The notes under the pieces are model-generated. The model was not told where the DNA came from. It searched no databases and was given only the letters and a program-made list of their open reading frames with translations. From the NCBI GenBank assembly GCA_964536075.1, contig CAZHWO010000008.1, positions 1 to 32,189 of the forward strand: DNA of 32,189 nucleotides, given 5' to 3'. Below are positions 22,812 to 31,286 of this stretch, piece after piece. Every line of letters starts with the position of its first letter. The stretch's first letter is position 1. This DNA comes from JAAZHK01 sp964536075 (GTDB lineage Bacteria; Bacillota_I; Bacilli_A; RF39; UBA660). A program made the translations under genes and the position numbers.

Positions 22812-25349
22812 TTATTCCCTCTTCAACGCTATAGATAGCGGAGTTTTGTTCAATACTCTTCTAGATAAACTAATGGCGATATAATAACTAATTACTAGCG
22901 TACATAAACCAATGAGCATCTCCGAAAAGGAGATCGTTACTGGTAAGGACATTTCCATATCTTTTACTAAAACGTCTAGAATGGCTTTTAATAATCTTAT
23001 CGTGCATGGAATTGATATAAAATAAGCAATAATAACAAAAGGAGTGTAGATATTCAAAACAATTGTCTTAATTTTCTTATTATCATATCCCATAACCTTC
23101 ATTAATGATATGGTTTTTTTGTTTTCTTCAACCACAATATTACCAATAACAGCAATAATAATCAGGGACATTAATCCGGCAAAAGCCACAATAGCATAAA
23201 CCGAAGTATTAGACATTTCAAGCGAAGTTTCCATGTTTCTTTTTAAATCACTAAGACTAAAGATATCATAAATATTATTTAATTCACTGGAATCAAGTTC
23301 ACTCATTTTTTCATACTTATTATCACTAGTATATTTAAGATTATACGTATTATCTTTTAGTGAGAGGAATCTATTAACCTCTTCTCTTAACATATAGGCA
23401 CTCATACTGTAATAATGTTTATTAATACCAACAACTTTTAGATCTTTTTCCAGGTTATTATAGGAAATAGTTATTGTATCACCAACTTCGATATCATAAA
23501 CTTCCCGAATATTCTCATTAATAACAATAGTTCCTTCTTTTAATAAAGCTAACGTATCGTGACCATTTTGATCTTTAACTTCCACATTATTCAATTTTTG
23601 ATCAATACCATTAACACTAATAGATGAATCTTTTTTTAATTTTTTTTCATCACCCGAAGCATTTTTAATTTTAGTGATGTTAAAAGTTACGGACATTATA
23701 TAATCTTCCTGGCTACTAGTTTCGTTAGTTACAGGTATTTTATAATAAACCATATAATCAAAATGGAGGCTTTTAAAACTATCTTTTATCATGGAAGAAA
23801 AAAGATTCATTCCAATAATAGTTAAAATAATAAGCATTCCCGTAGCAAAAGAAGTAAGGGTCACAATTAATAATTTACCAAATGAACGAGAAGCTAAAGA
23901 ATATTTAAAACGCCTTTTAAAAGATAATTTCCTAATTAATTTAGAGGTTATTTTAGAAAACCAATTAATCTTTAAATTACTACCTTCCTTAAGTAATTCT
24001 AGGGGCTTTTTCTTTAACATGTAGATAGATATAAGAAAACTCAAGGTTGAAAGGATAATTAAAGGGACTAAAATACAGTTAGATAGGTAACTGAAGTTAA
24101 AAGAAAAGTGATCAGTAGGTAAAGTATAATAGCTAACATATAATTTACTAAGGATAATGCTTATTGGCGAGCCAATTAAAAAACCTAGTAAGCCGCCTAC
24201 GATAGCGCCAATTATTGGATAGGTTAAATAGCTAACGGCAATATTAGAAGATTTATAGCCAAGGGCTTTTAAAACACCTATTTGTAATCTTTCATCTTCT
24301 ATACGCTTTTTGGTTATAACTGATATAACAAAGACTGATATTCCTAATAAGACATATAGAAAATATTCTGCAAAGGTTCGATTAGAAGAAAATTCCATTT
24401 GGAGAGCATCGATGCGTAAATTACGGGATACTGTATTAATACCAACCATCATAGAATCTTTTTCGTTATTAAACATATCTGATAATGGACCAGTTATTGT
24501 TCCATCATCAGATATTTCAATATCAATACGACTTTTACGATCCATAACATAGTTAAACTTAGCGACATATACATCTTCTTTAATCCCTTGAAACATGTTA
24601 TAAGTCTTTTCGTTCATAAAAAGAATGCCATTATATTTTTCGTCAAACAAAGGATTAGATAACGATATAATCGGATATATGTGATCAGAAGCATACATAT
24701 ATCCAACAACTTTGTACGTTTGCCCATTAATTTTATAATTATCACCAATGGATAGGTTATTAAGTTTAGCAAACCTTACTAAAACTGTTATCTCATTATC
24801 ATTAGTTGGATAATTGCCTTCTATTAAATAAGGTTTATTGATACTTTTTTCTGGATTATAAGGAATTGCTTTATATAAATATTGATTCTCTTTGGTTACT
24901 TTTGAGGTTTCTAATTCATAATTAAAATCGTATTTTTGAGCAATAAGGTTCATTTTCTTGTCTATTTTTTTCGTATTAATATTATATTTACTAAAGAGAC
25001 TACTAACAAGATAATAAATATTATCGTTGCAGGAGTTATTAGTTAAACATGTAGTATACAAGTCAAGCGTTTGTATTTCATCCGAAGAAGCACCTTTTAA
25101 GGTCGTACTTTTCAGATTATCTATTTCGGCAATGGTGTAATCATTTTGATAATCAATTACTGGTAGAAAACTAAAATCTTCAACATTTTGCTCTTCAATA
25201 TACTGGTAATAACGATCTTCCATGGTATCTAAAGCACTATTTAACATTGTGTATATAGCGGTTGATAACATACATAAAAGGATAATACCTAACATCTGAA
25301 TTTTTTTCTTTTTCAAGCCTTTAAGACTATTAATAAATAATAATTTCAT
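22812..25349 (-). CDS. Double-FtsX ABC permease (MacB/LolCE-like fused transporter)
   Basis: An 845-aa polytopic protein with two half-transporters in one chain. One helix lies at about 20-40, and a large extracellular region at 45-325 contains C101 and C107. An FtsX domain with three helices (about 326-447) carries the cytoplasmic VLKALGYKSSNI coupling segment. A further helix (490-515), a second extracellular region (about 530-735) and a final FtsX set (about 740-840) with MKVMGYDNKKI follow. The architecture fits export or extraction of lipids, peptides or lipoproteins (MacB, LolCE) rather than import. The substrate is unknown. It starts 1 base after the upstream ATPase, with AAGGTGG as ribosome site. 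Confidence 0.93.
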   Translation of the reverse strand: MKLLFINSLKGLKKKKIQMLGIILLCMLSTAIYTMLNSALDTMEDRYYQYIEEQNVEDFSFLPVIDYQNDYTIAEIDNLKSTTLKGASSDEIQTLDLYTTCLTNNSCNDNIYYLVSSLFSKYNINTKKIDKKMNLIAQKYDFNYELETSKVTKENQYLYKAIPYNPEKSINKPYLIEGNYPTNDNEITVLVRFAKLNNLSIGDNYKINGQTYKVVGYMYASDHIYPIISLSNPLFDEKYNGILFMNEKTYNMFQGIKEDVYVAKFNYVMDRKSRIDIEISDDGTITGPLSDMFNNEKDSMMVGINTVSRNLRIDALQMEFSSNRTFAEYFLYVLLGISVFVISVITKKRIEDERLQIGVLKALGYKSSNIAVSYLTYPIIGAIVGGLLGFLIGSPISIILSKLYVSYYTLPTDHFSFNFSYLSNCILVPLIILSTLSFLISIYMLKKKPLELLKEGSNLKINWFSKITSKLIRKLSFKRRFKYSLASRSFGKLLIVTLTSFATGMLIILTIIGMNLFSSMIKDSFKSLHFDYMVYYKIPVTNETSSQEDYIMSVTFNITKIKNASGDEKKLKKDSSISVNGIDQKLNNVEVKDQNGHDTLALLKEGTIVINENIREVYDIEVGDTITISYNNLEKDLKVVGINKHYYSMSAYMLREEVNRFLSLKDNTYNLKYTSDNKYEKMSELDSSELNNIYDIFSLSDLKRNMETSLEMSNTSVYAIVAFAGLMSLIIIAVIGNIVVEENKKTISLMKVMGYDNKKIKTIVLNIYTPFVIIAYFISIPCTIRLLKAILDVLVKDMEMSLPVTISFSEMLIGLCTLVISYYIAISLSRRVLNKTPLSIALKRE

Positions 25350-25350
25350 T

Positions 25351-26058
25351 TTATGCCCACCTTACATTTTCAGCGGCCATTATCTTTTTATTATGAATAA
25401 TATCAATAATTTTACCACTATTCATTTTAATAACGGTATTGGCCATTCCTTTAATACTGGGATTATGAGTAACAATAATGATCGTTGTTTGATATTGTTT
25501 ATTTATATTCTGTAAGACTTCTAAAACTTTCTTCCCTGTTTTTTCATCTAAGGCCCCTGTTGGCTCATCACAAAATAAAACCCGTGGGTTTTTAACTAAA
25601 GCCCGAGCAATGGCTACTCTTTGCATTTGACCACCTGATAATTGATAAGGAAACTTATTAATATGGTTTTCTAATGCCACTATTTTAATAATTTCTTCAA
25701 TTGATAATGGATTGGCTGATAATTCTTTTCCTAGTTCAATATTTTCCCTGACGGTTAAATTAGGGATCAAATTATAGCTTTGGAAAACAAAACCTAAATT
25801 GTCTTTACGATAGGCAGTTAGTTCTTTCTCATTATATTTGGTAATATCCTGATCATAGAATCTAACTTTTCCTTTGGTCGGATTATCTATTCCTGATAAT
25901 ATATTTAATAATGTTGATTTGCCAGAACCAGATGGTCCAAGGATAACGACAAATTCCTGCGCATTAATTTCCAAGTTAATGTTGTCTAAAGCAATTGTTT
26001 CGGAAATAGCGGTATTATAGTTCTTGCTTAAATTGGATAAAGTATATATCTTATTCAT
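25351..26058 (-). CDS. ABC transporter ATPase, MacB/LolD-type (first of two)
   Basis: A 235-aa ATPase, the same length as its partner and with motifs at the same positions. Walker A GPSGSGKST (41-49), signature LSGGQMQR (140-147), Walker B LFCDEP (161-166), H-loop THNP, and a Q-loop in FVFQSYNL. The tail ends with MAAENVRWA. All catalytic elements are present. First gene of the ABC operon; AGGAAG precedes the ATG. The two ATPases are clearly paralogous, and keeping both next to one permease suggests a heterodimer, although two alternating homodimers are possible. Confidence 0.95.
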   Translation of the reverse strand: MNKIYTLSNLSKNYNTAISETIALDNINLEINAQEFVVILGPSGSGKSTLLNILSGIDNPTKGKVRFYDQDITKYNEKELTAYRKDNLGFVFQSYNLIPNLTVRENIELGKELSANPLSIEEIIKIVALENHINKFPYQLSGGQMQRVAIARALVKNPRVLFCDEPTGALDEKTGKKVLEVLQNINKQYQTTIIIVTHNPSIKGMANTVIKMNSGKIIDIIHNKKIMAAENVRWA

Positions 26059-26081
26059 CTTAATTCTTCCTTCTAAATAAT

Positions 26082-26087
26082 ATTATA
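26082..26087 (-). promoter_or_regulatory. Candidate -10 for the ABC operon
   Basis: Minus-strand TATAAT about 24 bases before the first ATPase start and about 35 bases after the ctpA terminator. No -35 or TGn extension is seen, so it is weak. Confidence 0.4.
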
Positions 26088-26120
26088 GTCGTATTTTTAA
26101 AAAAGACCTAAATTTTTCAC

Positions 26121-26142
26121 AAAAAAAGATATTGCTATCTTT
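26121..26142 (-). terminator. Terminator of ctpA
   Basis: Stem AAAGATA/TATCTTT (26125-26131 with 26136-26142), four-base loop, then a run of T on the minus strand. The ctpA TAA (26141-26143) overlaps the base of the 5' arm. Confidence 0.75.
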
Positions 26143-27361
26143 ATTCCGTTAGCAGATTTACAGCCTCTTGTAATTGGTTATCATTGGCTTCGATTGGGTT
26201 ATTAGTGTAATCCGCACTTAATTCAACATAATTTGTTGGTGTAATACCCGTTTCATTGATCCAATTACCTTTTGGTGTTAACCATTTTTGGATAGTATAT
26301 TTTAAAGTGGCTCCATTATCTAAAGTTATGGCTTTTTGAACAGTACCTTTACCATATGATTTTGTACCAACAGTTAAAGCTCCGTAAGATTCATTTAAAG
26401 CTGACGCTAATATTTCAGAAGCGGAAGCACTTACCTCATTTATTAAAATGGCTATTTTTAGATCAAGGTTTTTTTGACCCGTGGAATATACTTTATCTAT
26501 TTTATCTTTTGTTTGCAATTGATATATAATATGACTTTTATCCATAAATAGCGATGCCATTTCAGAAACAACATCTAAATATCCCCCGGTATTATTACGA
26601 ACATCAATAACTAATCCTGAGATATTACTTTTTTGTAGATCTTCTAAAGCTTCTTTAAATTGTTTACTAGTATTAGCGGCAAATAAATCAACCGATATAT
26701 AACCAATTGTCTGGTTATTGGCCGTAATCGTTTTGTATGACACAGAATCAATATTAACAACTCGTCTAACCACTTCTATTTCTTTTTCTGCATCATTAGA
26801 CAGGATTTTTATTTTAACTTTCGTTCCGGCTTCACCTTTTATTAGGTTAGCAGCTTCCGTTATGGAAAGACTAGTAAGTTCTTGGCCATCAATGGTTAAA
26901 ATGATATCACCTGTTTTAACACCGATTTCATTAGCTGGTGAATTTTTAAAAACTCTAACAACCTTAACTTTTCCGTCATCATTTTTGGTAATTTCCATTC
27001 CTACCCCAGCATATTCACCATTAAGTCTTTCCATTAGGCTTTCCGTCTCTTCTTCCGTCATATAAGTAGTATAAGGATCACCTAAATAATCAAACATACC
27101 TTTTATAGCGGCATCGATTAACTTGGTTTTATTAACATCTTCATAATACTCATTAATAATTCTTTCATAGGCATCTTCAAAAACAGATATCTCATTGTTA
27201 GACTTCTTAACAATACCTCCACCATACTCTTTGCTCGTCGTTATTAAGGTCCCTAAAACAATCCCAAAAATGATGGTAATAATCATGATTATTATTACTT
27301 CTAGCAGATTAAATTTTATATCTTTGGTTAATTTTAACCTTTCTCTTAATTTTTCTTTCAC
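26141..27361 (-). CDS. C-terminal processing peptidase (S41, CtpA/CtpB type)
   Basis: A 406-aa membrane-anchored protease that cleaves exported proteins at their C-termini. One N-terminal helix (about 21-42) is followed by a cap region, a PDZ domain (about 105-200, GEYAGVGMEI and GDIILTIDG) and the S41 domain. The Ser-Lys-Gln active site is S313 in SASASEI, K338 and Q342 in YGKGTVQ; the 25-residue Ser-Lys spacing equals that of B. subtilis CtpB. It starts with GTG, with GAGGGTG seven bases upstream. Monocistronic between a TGGTAGAAT-type promoter and a terminator. Substrates unknown. Confidence 0.95.
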   Translation of the reverse strand: MKEKLRERLKLTKDIKFNLLEVIIIMIITIIFGIVLGTLITTSKEYGGGIVKKSNNEISVFEDAYERIINEYYEDVNKTKLIDAAIKGMFDYLGDPYTTYMTEEETESLMERLNGEYAGVGMEITKNDDGKVKVVRVFKNSPANEIGVKTGDIILTIDGQELTSLSITEAANLIKGEAGTKVKIKILSNDAEKEIEVVRRVVNIDSVSYKTITANNQTIGYISVDLFAANTSKQFKEALEDLQKSNISGLVIDVRNNTGGYLDVVSEMASLFMDKSHIIYQLQTKDKIDKVYSTGQKNLDLKIAILINEVSASASEILASALNESYGALTVGTKSYGKGTVQKAITLDNGATLKYTIQKWLTPKGNWINETGITPTNYVELSADYTNNPIEANDNQLQEAVNLLTE

Positions 27362-27387
27362 TTGTGTTCACCCTCTAATCAACTATA

Positions 27388-27400
27388 TTTAATTCTACCA
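27388..27400 (-). promoter_or_regulatory. Extended -10 promoter for ctpA
   Basis: Minus-strand TGG-TAGAAT plus TAAA, about 30 bases before the GTG start. Identical over 13 bases to the element before the TasA-like/FGE-like gene (11843-11855). No clear -35. Confidence 0.45.
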
Positions 27401-27430
27401 CATTTATCCTCAGAATAAAATTAATTTCAT

Positions 27431-27457
27431 AAAAAAAATAAATCTTTCGATTTATTT
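27431..27457 (-). terminator. Terminator of the fic-membrane protein pair
   Basis: Stem AAATAAATC/GATTTATTT (27436-27444 with 27449-27457). In the transcript the loop is GAAA, a stable GNRA tetraloop, followed by eight T. The TAA stop (27452-27454) lies within the 5' arm. Confidence 0.85.
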
Positions 27458-28015
27458 TAGTCCGCTTAAATAACTTAAAACTTTTTCTTTGCCCGTAATG
27501 AACAAACTTAACTGACCATTACTAATTTTAATAATGGTGGCATCACTTACTCTAACTTCACTGGCTTTAGTTGGATTGTAATTAACATTATCACTAATAT
27601 ATATTTTGTTCAAACTTACATTTAAATTAGCATAGTATATCTTTAAAGCAGTATCGGTTTGTTCATAGGAACTCACATATGATTGGTAGGTAGTCGCATT
27701 ATCATCATTTTCATAATTGTACATTAATACATAGTACTCAGCTTCTTTTTGAGTGAAGGAAGTACCTATTAGTATTTCATCATATTGAATGGTCGCTTTT
27801 TCAATATCATCTTTAAATTTTATTTCACCCGTTACAATACCGGAGATAAGGTAAGTTAAAATTAAAACAATAATAACAATAAAAAATATTCTGACAGCTT
27901 TAGTTACTTCATCTTGAGGCGTTAGATTTTTTATTTTATTATGTTTTTCTCTTTTTATCTTTCCTTGTTTAAGTGTTTTTACAATACTCTTATTCTTTGT
28001 CATATTCTTAATCAT
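27452..28015 (-). CDS. Single-pass membrane protein downstream of fic, function unknown
   Basis: A 187-aa protein. The N-terminal 40 residues are strongly basic (KNKSIVKTLKQGKIKREKHNKIK) and cytoplasmic, and a helix lies at about 42-63. The extracellular remainder contains GTSFTQKEAEYYVLMYNYEND, LKIYYANLNVSLNKIYISDN and SDATIIKISNGQLSLFITGKEKVLSYL. This order (strand, helix, strand, then IIKI-NGQL-FITGKEKVLSYL) suggests a thioredoxin-like fold without a CxxC, so not a redox enzyme. This is inference from pattern only. It starts 3 bases after the fic stop; an inner ATG at 28003 is an alternative start. The two genes are probably cotranscribed. Confidence 0.8.
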   Translation of the reverse strand: MIKNMTKNKSIVKTLKQGKIKREKHNKIKNLTPQDEVTKAVRIFFIVIIVLILTYLISGIVTGEIKFKDDIEKATIQYDEILIGTSFTQKEAEYYVLMYNYENDDNATTYQSYVSSYEQTDTALKIYYANLNVSLNKIYISDNVNYNPTKASEVRVSDATIIKISNGQLSLFITGKEKVLSYLSGLK

Positions 28016-28018
28016 CCT

Positions 28019-28735
28019 TTATTCCAAAAATTGTTCTACTAATTTTAAAAATTCGTCTTGGCTATTCTTAATTGTATCAATTAACCAACCTTTTTCATTA
28101 TTATATTCTTTTAGACCTCGATAATAAAAGGGTTTATGTTCTTCATAAATTATAAAAGGCACAATATTATGCTTTAAACACTCTTTAAACATAATCATTC
28201 GTCCCACACGACCATTACCATCTTGAAATGGATGGATTCTTTCAAAGCGATAATGAAATTCAATAATATCGTCCAAGCTAACTTTAGATAAATGATTATA
28301 CCAATTTAATAACAGATGCATTTCTTTAGGCACATCAGTAGGTTTAGTTGTTTCTATTCCACCAACTTCATTAGCTAGTTTTTTATATTCTCCAATATTA
28401 AACCATTCTTTTCTTTCATGACTTGTACCACGTTCAAGTATTTGGTGGTATTCTTTTATTAGATCTTCACTTATTTTTATATCTACCTTATCTAACATAT
28501 AATCAAATAAGTAAAAATGATTGGTTGTTTCCATAATATCATCAATATTAGTAGTATCTTCTTTATTAGGAAGGGCATTAGTTTCAAATATATATCTGGT
28601 TTCTTCTTCAGATAATTGGCTGCCTTCTATACGATTAGTATTGTAAGAGAACTTTATTTGGATATTATGGTAGAGATTACCCTTTAATTTTGAAGCTTTT
28701 TGTTCTTTTAGTACTAGCAGTATATCTCTTTTCAT
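28019..28735 (-). CDS. Fic-domain protein (probable AMP-transferase, class II)
   Basis: A 238-aa cytoplasmic Fic protein, a family that moves AMP (or UMP, phosphocholine) onto target proteins. The complete core motif HPFQDGNGRVGR is at 168-179, with catalytic H168. The N-terminal helix carries TNRIEG (33-38), which fits the [ST]xxxE[GN] inhibitory motif whose Glu (E37) blocks ATP binding. The enzyme is therefore self-inhibited and no separate antitoxin is needed. No N-terminal or C-terminal DNA-binding domain is seen. An extended -10 promoter lies upstream. The downstream gene is a membrane protein and not a FicA-type antitoxin. Target unknown. Confidence 0.93.
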   Translation of the reverse strand: MKRDILLVLKEQKASKLKGNLYHNIQIKFSYNTNRIEGSQLSEEETRYIFETNALPNKEDTTNIDDIMETTNHFYLFDYMLDKVDIKISEDLIKEYHQILERGTSHERKEWFNIGEYKKLANEVGGIETTKPTDVPKEMHLLLNWYNHLSKVSLDDIIEFHYRFERIHPFQDGNGRVGRMIMFKECLKHNIVPFIIYEEHKPFYYRGLKEYNNEKGWLIDTIKNSQDEFLKLVEQFLE

Positions 28736-28754
28736 CTCTCAATCACCTAAACTT

Positions 28755-28763
28755 ATTATATCA
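28755..28763 (-). promoter_or_regulatory. Extended -10 promoter for fic
   Basis: Minus-strand TGA-TATAAT about 20 bases before the fic ATG, just after the terminator of the preceding lipoprotein gene. No -35 consensus. Confidence 0.55.
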
Positions 28764-28796
28764 TAAATTAGTGCCATAAGATCTATTAATTTTCTG

Positions 28797-28827
28797 ACAA
28801 AAAAATAAACACCTAAGTGTTTATTTT
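28797..28827 (-). terminator. Terminator of the LolA-like lipoprotein gene
   Basis: Perfect 11-pair stem (28802-28812 with 28817-28827) with a four-base loop, then T-rich sequence on the minus strand. The TAA stop (28821-28823) is in the 5' arm. Confidence 0.85.
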
Positions 28828-29813
28828 AAACTGCCAACAGATACTACAGATTTAGCTATTTCGACTAATTCATCTTGACTCATAACATCGGAGACGAGAT
28901 AGTACTCTACTCCATTACTAATCCAATTGACGGATGTTTCGGTTAAAGCTCCTACGGTATCAACTAATAAATATGGTTCACCATAAGTAGGAATAATTGA
29001 AAATTCTTCCTCAATATCAGCTGTTTCTTCAATAAATAAGAAATCTTTCTCTCCTTCAAAAGTCATAATAACTCTTTTACCATTGGTTTTCTCTATTTCT
29101 TCCTGAGATACTAACGCTGTACCTGATGGTATATATAAAGGATATATTATATCATCTAGAGTACTAGTTGTTTCTTCCTCTGGTTCAATCGTTTTAACTA
29201 AATTATTTAAATTAAATTCATCATCATTAATATCTTTATTTAACTCATAAGTACTGAAAACCATAGTCATTTGGGGAACGTTATTTTCATTATATACTTC
29301 AACCATTTTAATATTTAAATCTTTATCAAGAGTAATTTTTTGATTAATTAATTTACGATTATTAGGATAGTTTACCTGGGTTGTAAAAACAAATCCCTCA
29401 TCATTTTGCTCAAAGACTCTATTTTGATCACTTTCAATATCATCTAATAAGGACTGTAACAAATAGACTTGAGAATTGTTATAAGGCCATTCACTTTGAA
29501 ATTTAAAGCTTTTATTTAGCGAAGGTGTTACAACATATACACCATCTTTATTTTTTAAAATAATTTGTTCATGATCATTAGCTTTATTTCTTAAAGTTAC
29601 TTTAAATAAATCGTTTTCCTTATAAACAACTGATACATCATAATCATAAGTATCATCATTATTTACTATTTTCAATGTTCCCGTTAAACTATATCCTTTA
29701 CTATTATTAATTTCTTTTTTTAAATCTTTTATCACATCTTTCTCACCATATTTACCGCATCCGGTAAAGAAAAAGCAAACAGCTATTAGTAAAAGTAAAA
29801 ATATTTTTTTCAT
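28821..29813 (-). CDS. LolA-like lipoprotein with DUF4367-like C-terminus (YdcC-type)
   Basis: A 330-aa lipoprotein from the ATG at 29813 (GGGGTGGAAA lies just before it; an ATG at 29825 is less likely). MKKIFLLLLIAVCFFFTGC ends in lipobox FTGC with C19. The mature part starts with a LolA-like beta-rich region (SLTGTLKIVNNDDTYDYDVSVVYKEN, QIILKNKDGVYVVTPSLNKSFKFQSEWP). A C-terminal segment from about 225 (PLYIPSGT, MTFEGEKDFLFIEET, VNWISNGVEYYLVS, DELVEIAKSV) resembles DUF4367. The same arrangement occurs in Bacillus YdcC. Function unknown; lipid handling is suggested only by the fold. Monocistronic. Confidence 0.85.
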   Translation of the reverse strand: MKKIFLLLLIAVCFFFTGCGKYGEKDVIKDLKKEINNSKGYSLTGTLKIVNNDDTYDYDVSVVYKENDLFKVTLRNKANDHEQIILKNKDGVYVVTPSLNKSFKFQSEWPYNNSQVYLLQSLLDDIESDQNRVFEQNDEGFVFTTQVNYPNNRKLINQKITLDKDLNIKMVEVYNENNVPQMTMVFSTYELNKDINDDEFNLNNLVKTIEPEEETTSTLDDIIYPLYIPSGTALVSQEEIEKTNGKRVIMTFEGEKDFLFIEETADIEEEFSIIPTYGEPYLLVDTVGALTETSVNWISNGVEYYLVSDVMSQDELVEIAKSVVSVGSLK

Positions 29814-29842
29814 TTTCCACCCCATTATTTTATTTTCAATTA

Positions 29843-29903
29843 ATTATATGGATAAAAGAGTAAGATATTCATGAATAATTTTTAATTTTTGGTTAATTAT
29901 AAT
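29843..29903. promoter_or_regulatory. Divergent promoter region, lipoprotein / DUF378 gene
   Basis: A minus-strand TATAAT (29843-29848) is about 30 bases before the lipoprotein start. A plus-strand TATAAT (29898-29903) is about 28 bases before the DUF378 gene. Neither has an obvious -35 or TGn. Confidence 0.4.
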
Positions 29904-29930
29904 ATTAAACAGTTAAAAAGGAGGAAATTT

Positions 29931-30071
29931 ATGGCGACATTACAAAAAGTAGCTTTAGTAATCACAATAATAGGTGCTCTAAATTGGGGTCTTGTTGGAC
30001 TTTTTCAATTTGATTTAGTGGCAGCTTTATTTAATGGTGCCGAATCAGTTGTTTCAAGAATAGTTTATACT
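29931..30071 (+). CDS. DUF378 small membrane protein (3' end lost in assembly gap)
   Basis: The first 47 residues are readable before the N-run. MATLQKVALVITIIGALNWGLVGLFQF and DLVAALFNGAESVVSRIVYT match the DUF378 family of two-helix membrane proteins of about 60-80 aa, so about 20-30 residues lie in the gap. AAAAAGGAGG is six bases before the ATG, an excellent ribosome site; an upstream TTG at 29889 is not credible. Function of the family unknown. Convergent with cdaR, whose end falls in the same gap. Confidence 0.85.
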
Positions 30072-30171
30072 NNNNNNNNNNNNNNNNNNNNNNNNNNNNN
30101 NNNNNNNNNNNNNNNNNNNNNNNNNNNNNNNNNNNNNNNNNNNNNNNNNNNNNNNNNNNNNNNNNNNNNNN
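30072..30171. other. Assembly gap of exactly 100 N
   Basis: A round-number run of N, as used for scaffold gaps of unknown length. It removes the 3' ends of the DUF378 gene and of cdaR. Open frames running through it are artefacts. Confidence 0.95.
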
Positions 30172-31286
30172 TTGGCAACATTTTTAGTGATAATCGTAAC
30201 GTTATTAACTTCTTTTGAAGTAACAGTATCAAGGGTCATCGTAACAGTGATTTTTTCAACGCTAAGGGCTCTAACGCCAGTTGGTTTCGTTAAATTAATA
30301 GTAAAAGTTTTATCACTAGATAGACCATCAACATCAATCTTAACCGGAAGTGAGGTAATAGCATCTAATGATGCTTGATCACCATAAATAGTAACAGAGG
30401 AAACATTTGCTATTAATGACTTAATAGCTTTACCAACGGCTAAATTACCATCTGGGATTAATTTAATTGGCACAGTCTTACTTGGCGATGAAATAGTTAT
30501 TGTAGCCGTAACGGTAGCGGGAACAATTTCCACATCAATAATATTACTAGAAGCATCATACGCTACCAGCGGTACATCTTTAAGTTCCATTTCTCCAGCT
30601 TGTGGATTTTTTATATTATTAACATCAACTAGGGCTTTGACATAGGCAACTTCAGCAAGTTTATATTCAGCACCTTTAATGATAACTTCACTACGACTTA
30701 ATTTTACCGAATCGATAACTAGTTTAGTATCAAGAGATTCTTTATGAAGAATATCTACATCTAATTCCCGGGTTTCGGAAATTTTATTATAAATCACGAC
30801 CGTAATGACAGAGGGATCTAACTTATAAGTAACCGAATTAATAACTTGATTATATTTTAAAGTAACTTTATGCGTTCCTGGTTTTAAGTTGGTTAAATCA
30901 GCGGTAATCTCATGAGTAGGATATTGTTTAGCTAAATATAAATCAGCTTTACGACCAATTAAAGTCATGTCAACCGTTTCGGGAATACCCTCAATGACAT
31001 AGGATTCTTCATTATAATCAGCTGTAACGGATAAATTATAAAGTATTTCAGCTGAATTATCTACTAAAACTATTGTCTTCCTATCAATAACAAAGAAAGT
31101 TAAAAAAGCTAGTAATAAAGAAATGACAATCAAAACCTTCTTATTGTTTAGTAATCTTTCAAAATAGTTACCATTATTCTTTTGAAGATCATTAAATTTA
31201 ACCAAAAGTTTGGTTATAGGATTAATAATGATTTTGTCAAAAAAAGCAGTAAATTTTCGATGCGTTTTTCTAATTCTCTTTTCCAT
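30172..31286 (-). CDS. cdaR: YbbR-domain regulator of CdaA (3' end lost in assembly gap)
   Basis: About 371 readable residues. The start at 31286 (inner ATG, with GAGGA upstream) overlaps cdaA by 17 bases; the ATG at 31301 is possible. A cytoplasmic basic region of about 45 residues leads to one helix (KKVLIVISLLLAFLTFFVID). Several extracellular YbbR repeats follow, marked by YVIEGIPETVDMTLIGRKADL, LKPGTHKVTLKYN, SVTIYGDQASLDAI and a final VTMTLDTVT. CdaR regulates CdaA-type c-di-AMP synthesis in Firmicutes. The next gene is usually glmM; here the opposite-strand DUF378 gene follows, unless glmM lies inside a longer true gap. Confidence 0.92.

Noticed and set aside
27452..28735. Fic plus small neighbour as a FicTA toxin-antitoxin module.
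   Set aside because: The inhibitory motif is inside the Fic protein itself, and the neighbour is a membrane protein downstream, unlike FicA antitoxins.
30054..30218. Open frames on both strands continuing through the 100-N run.
   Set aside because: They exist only because N codons contain no stops. The residues beyond the gap belong to the opposite-strand gene.
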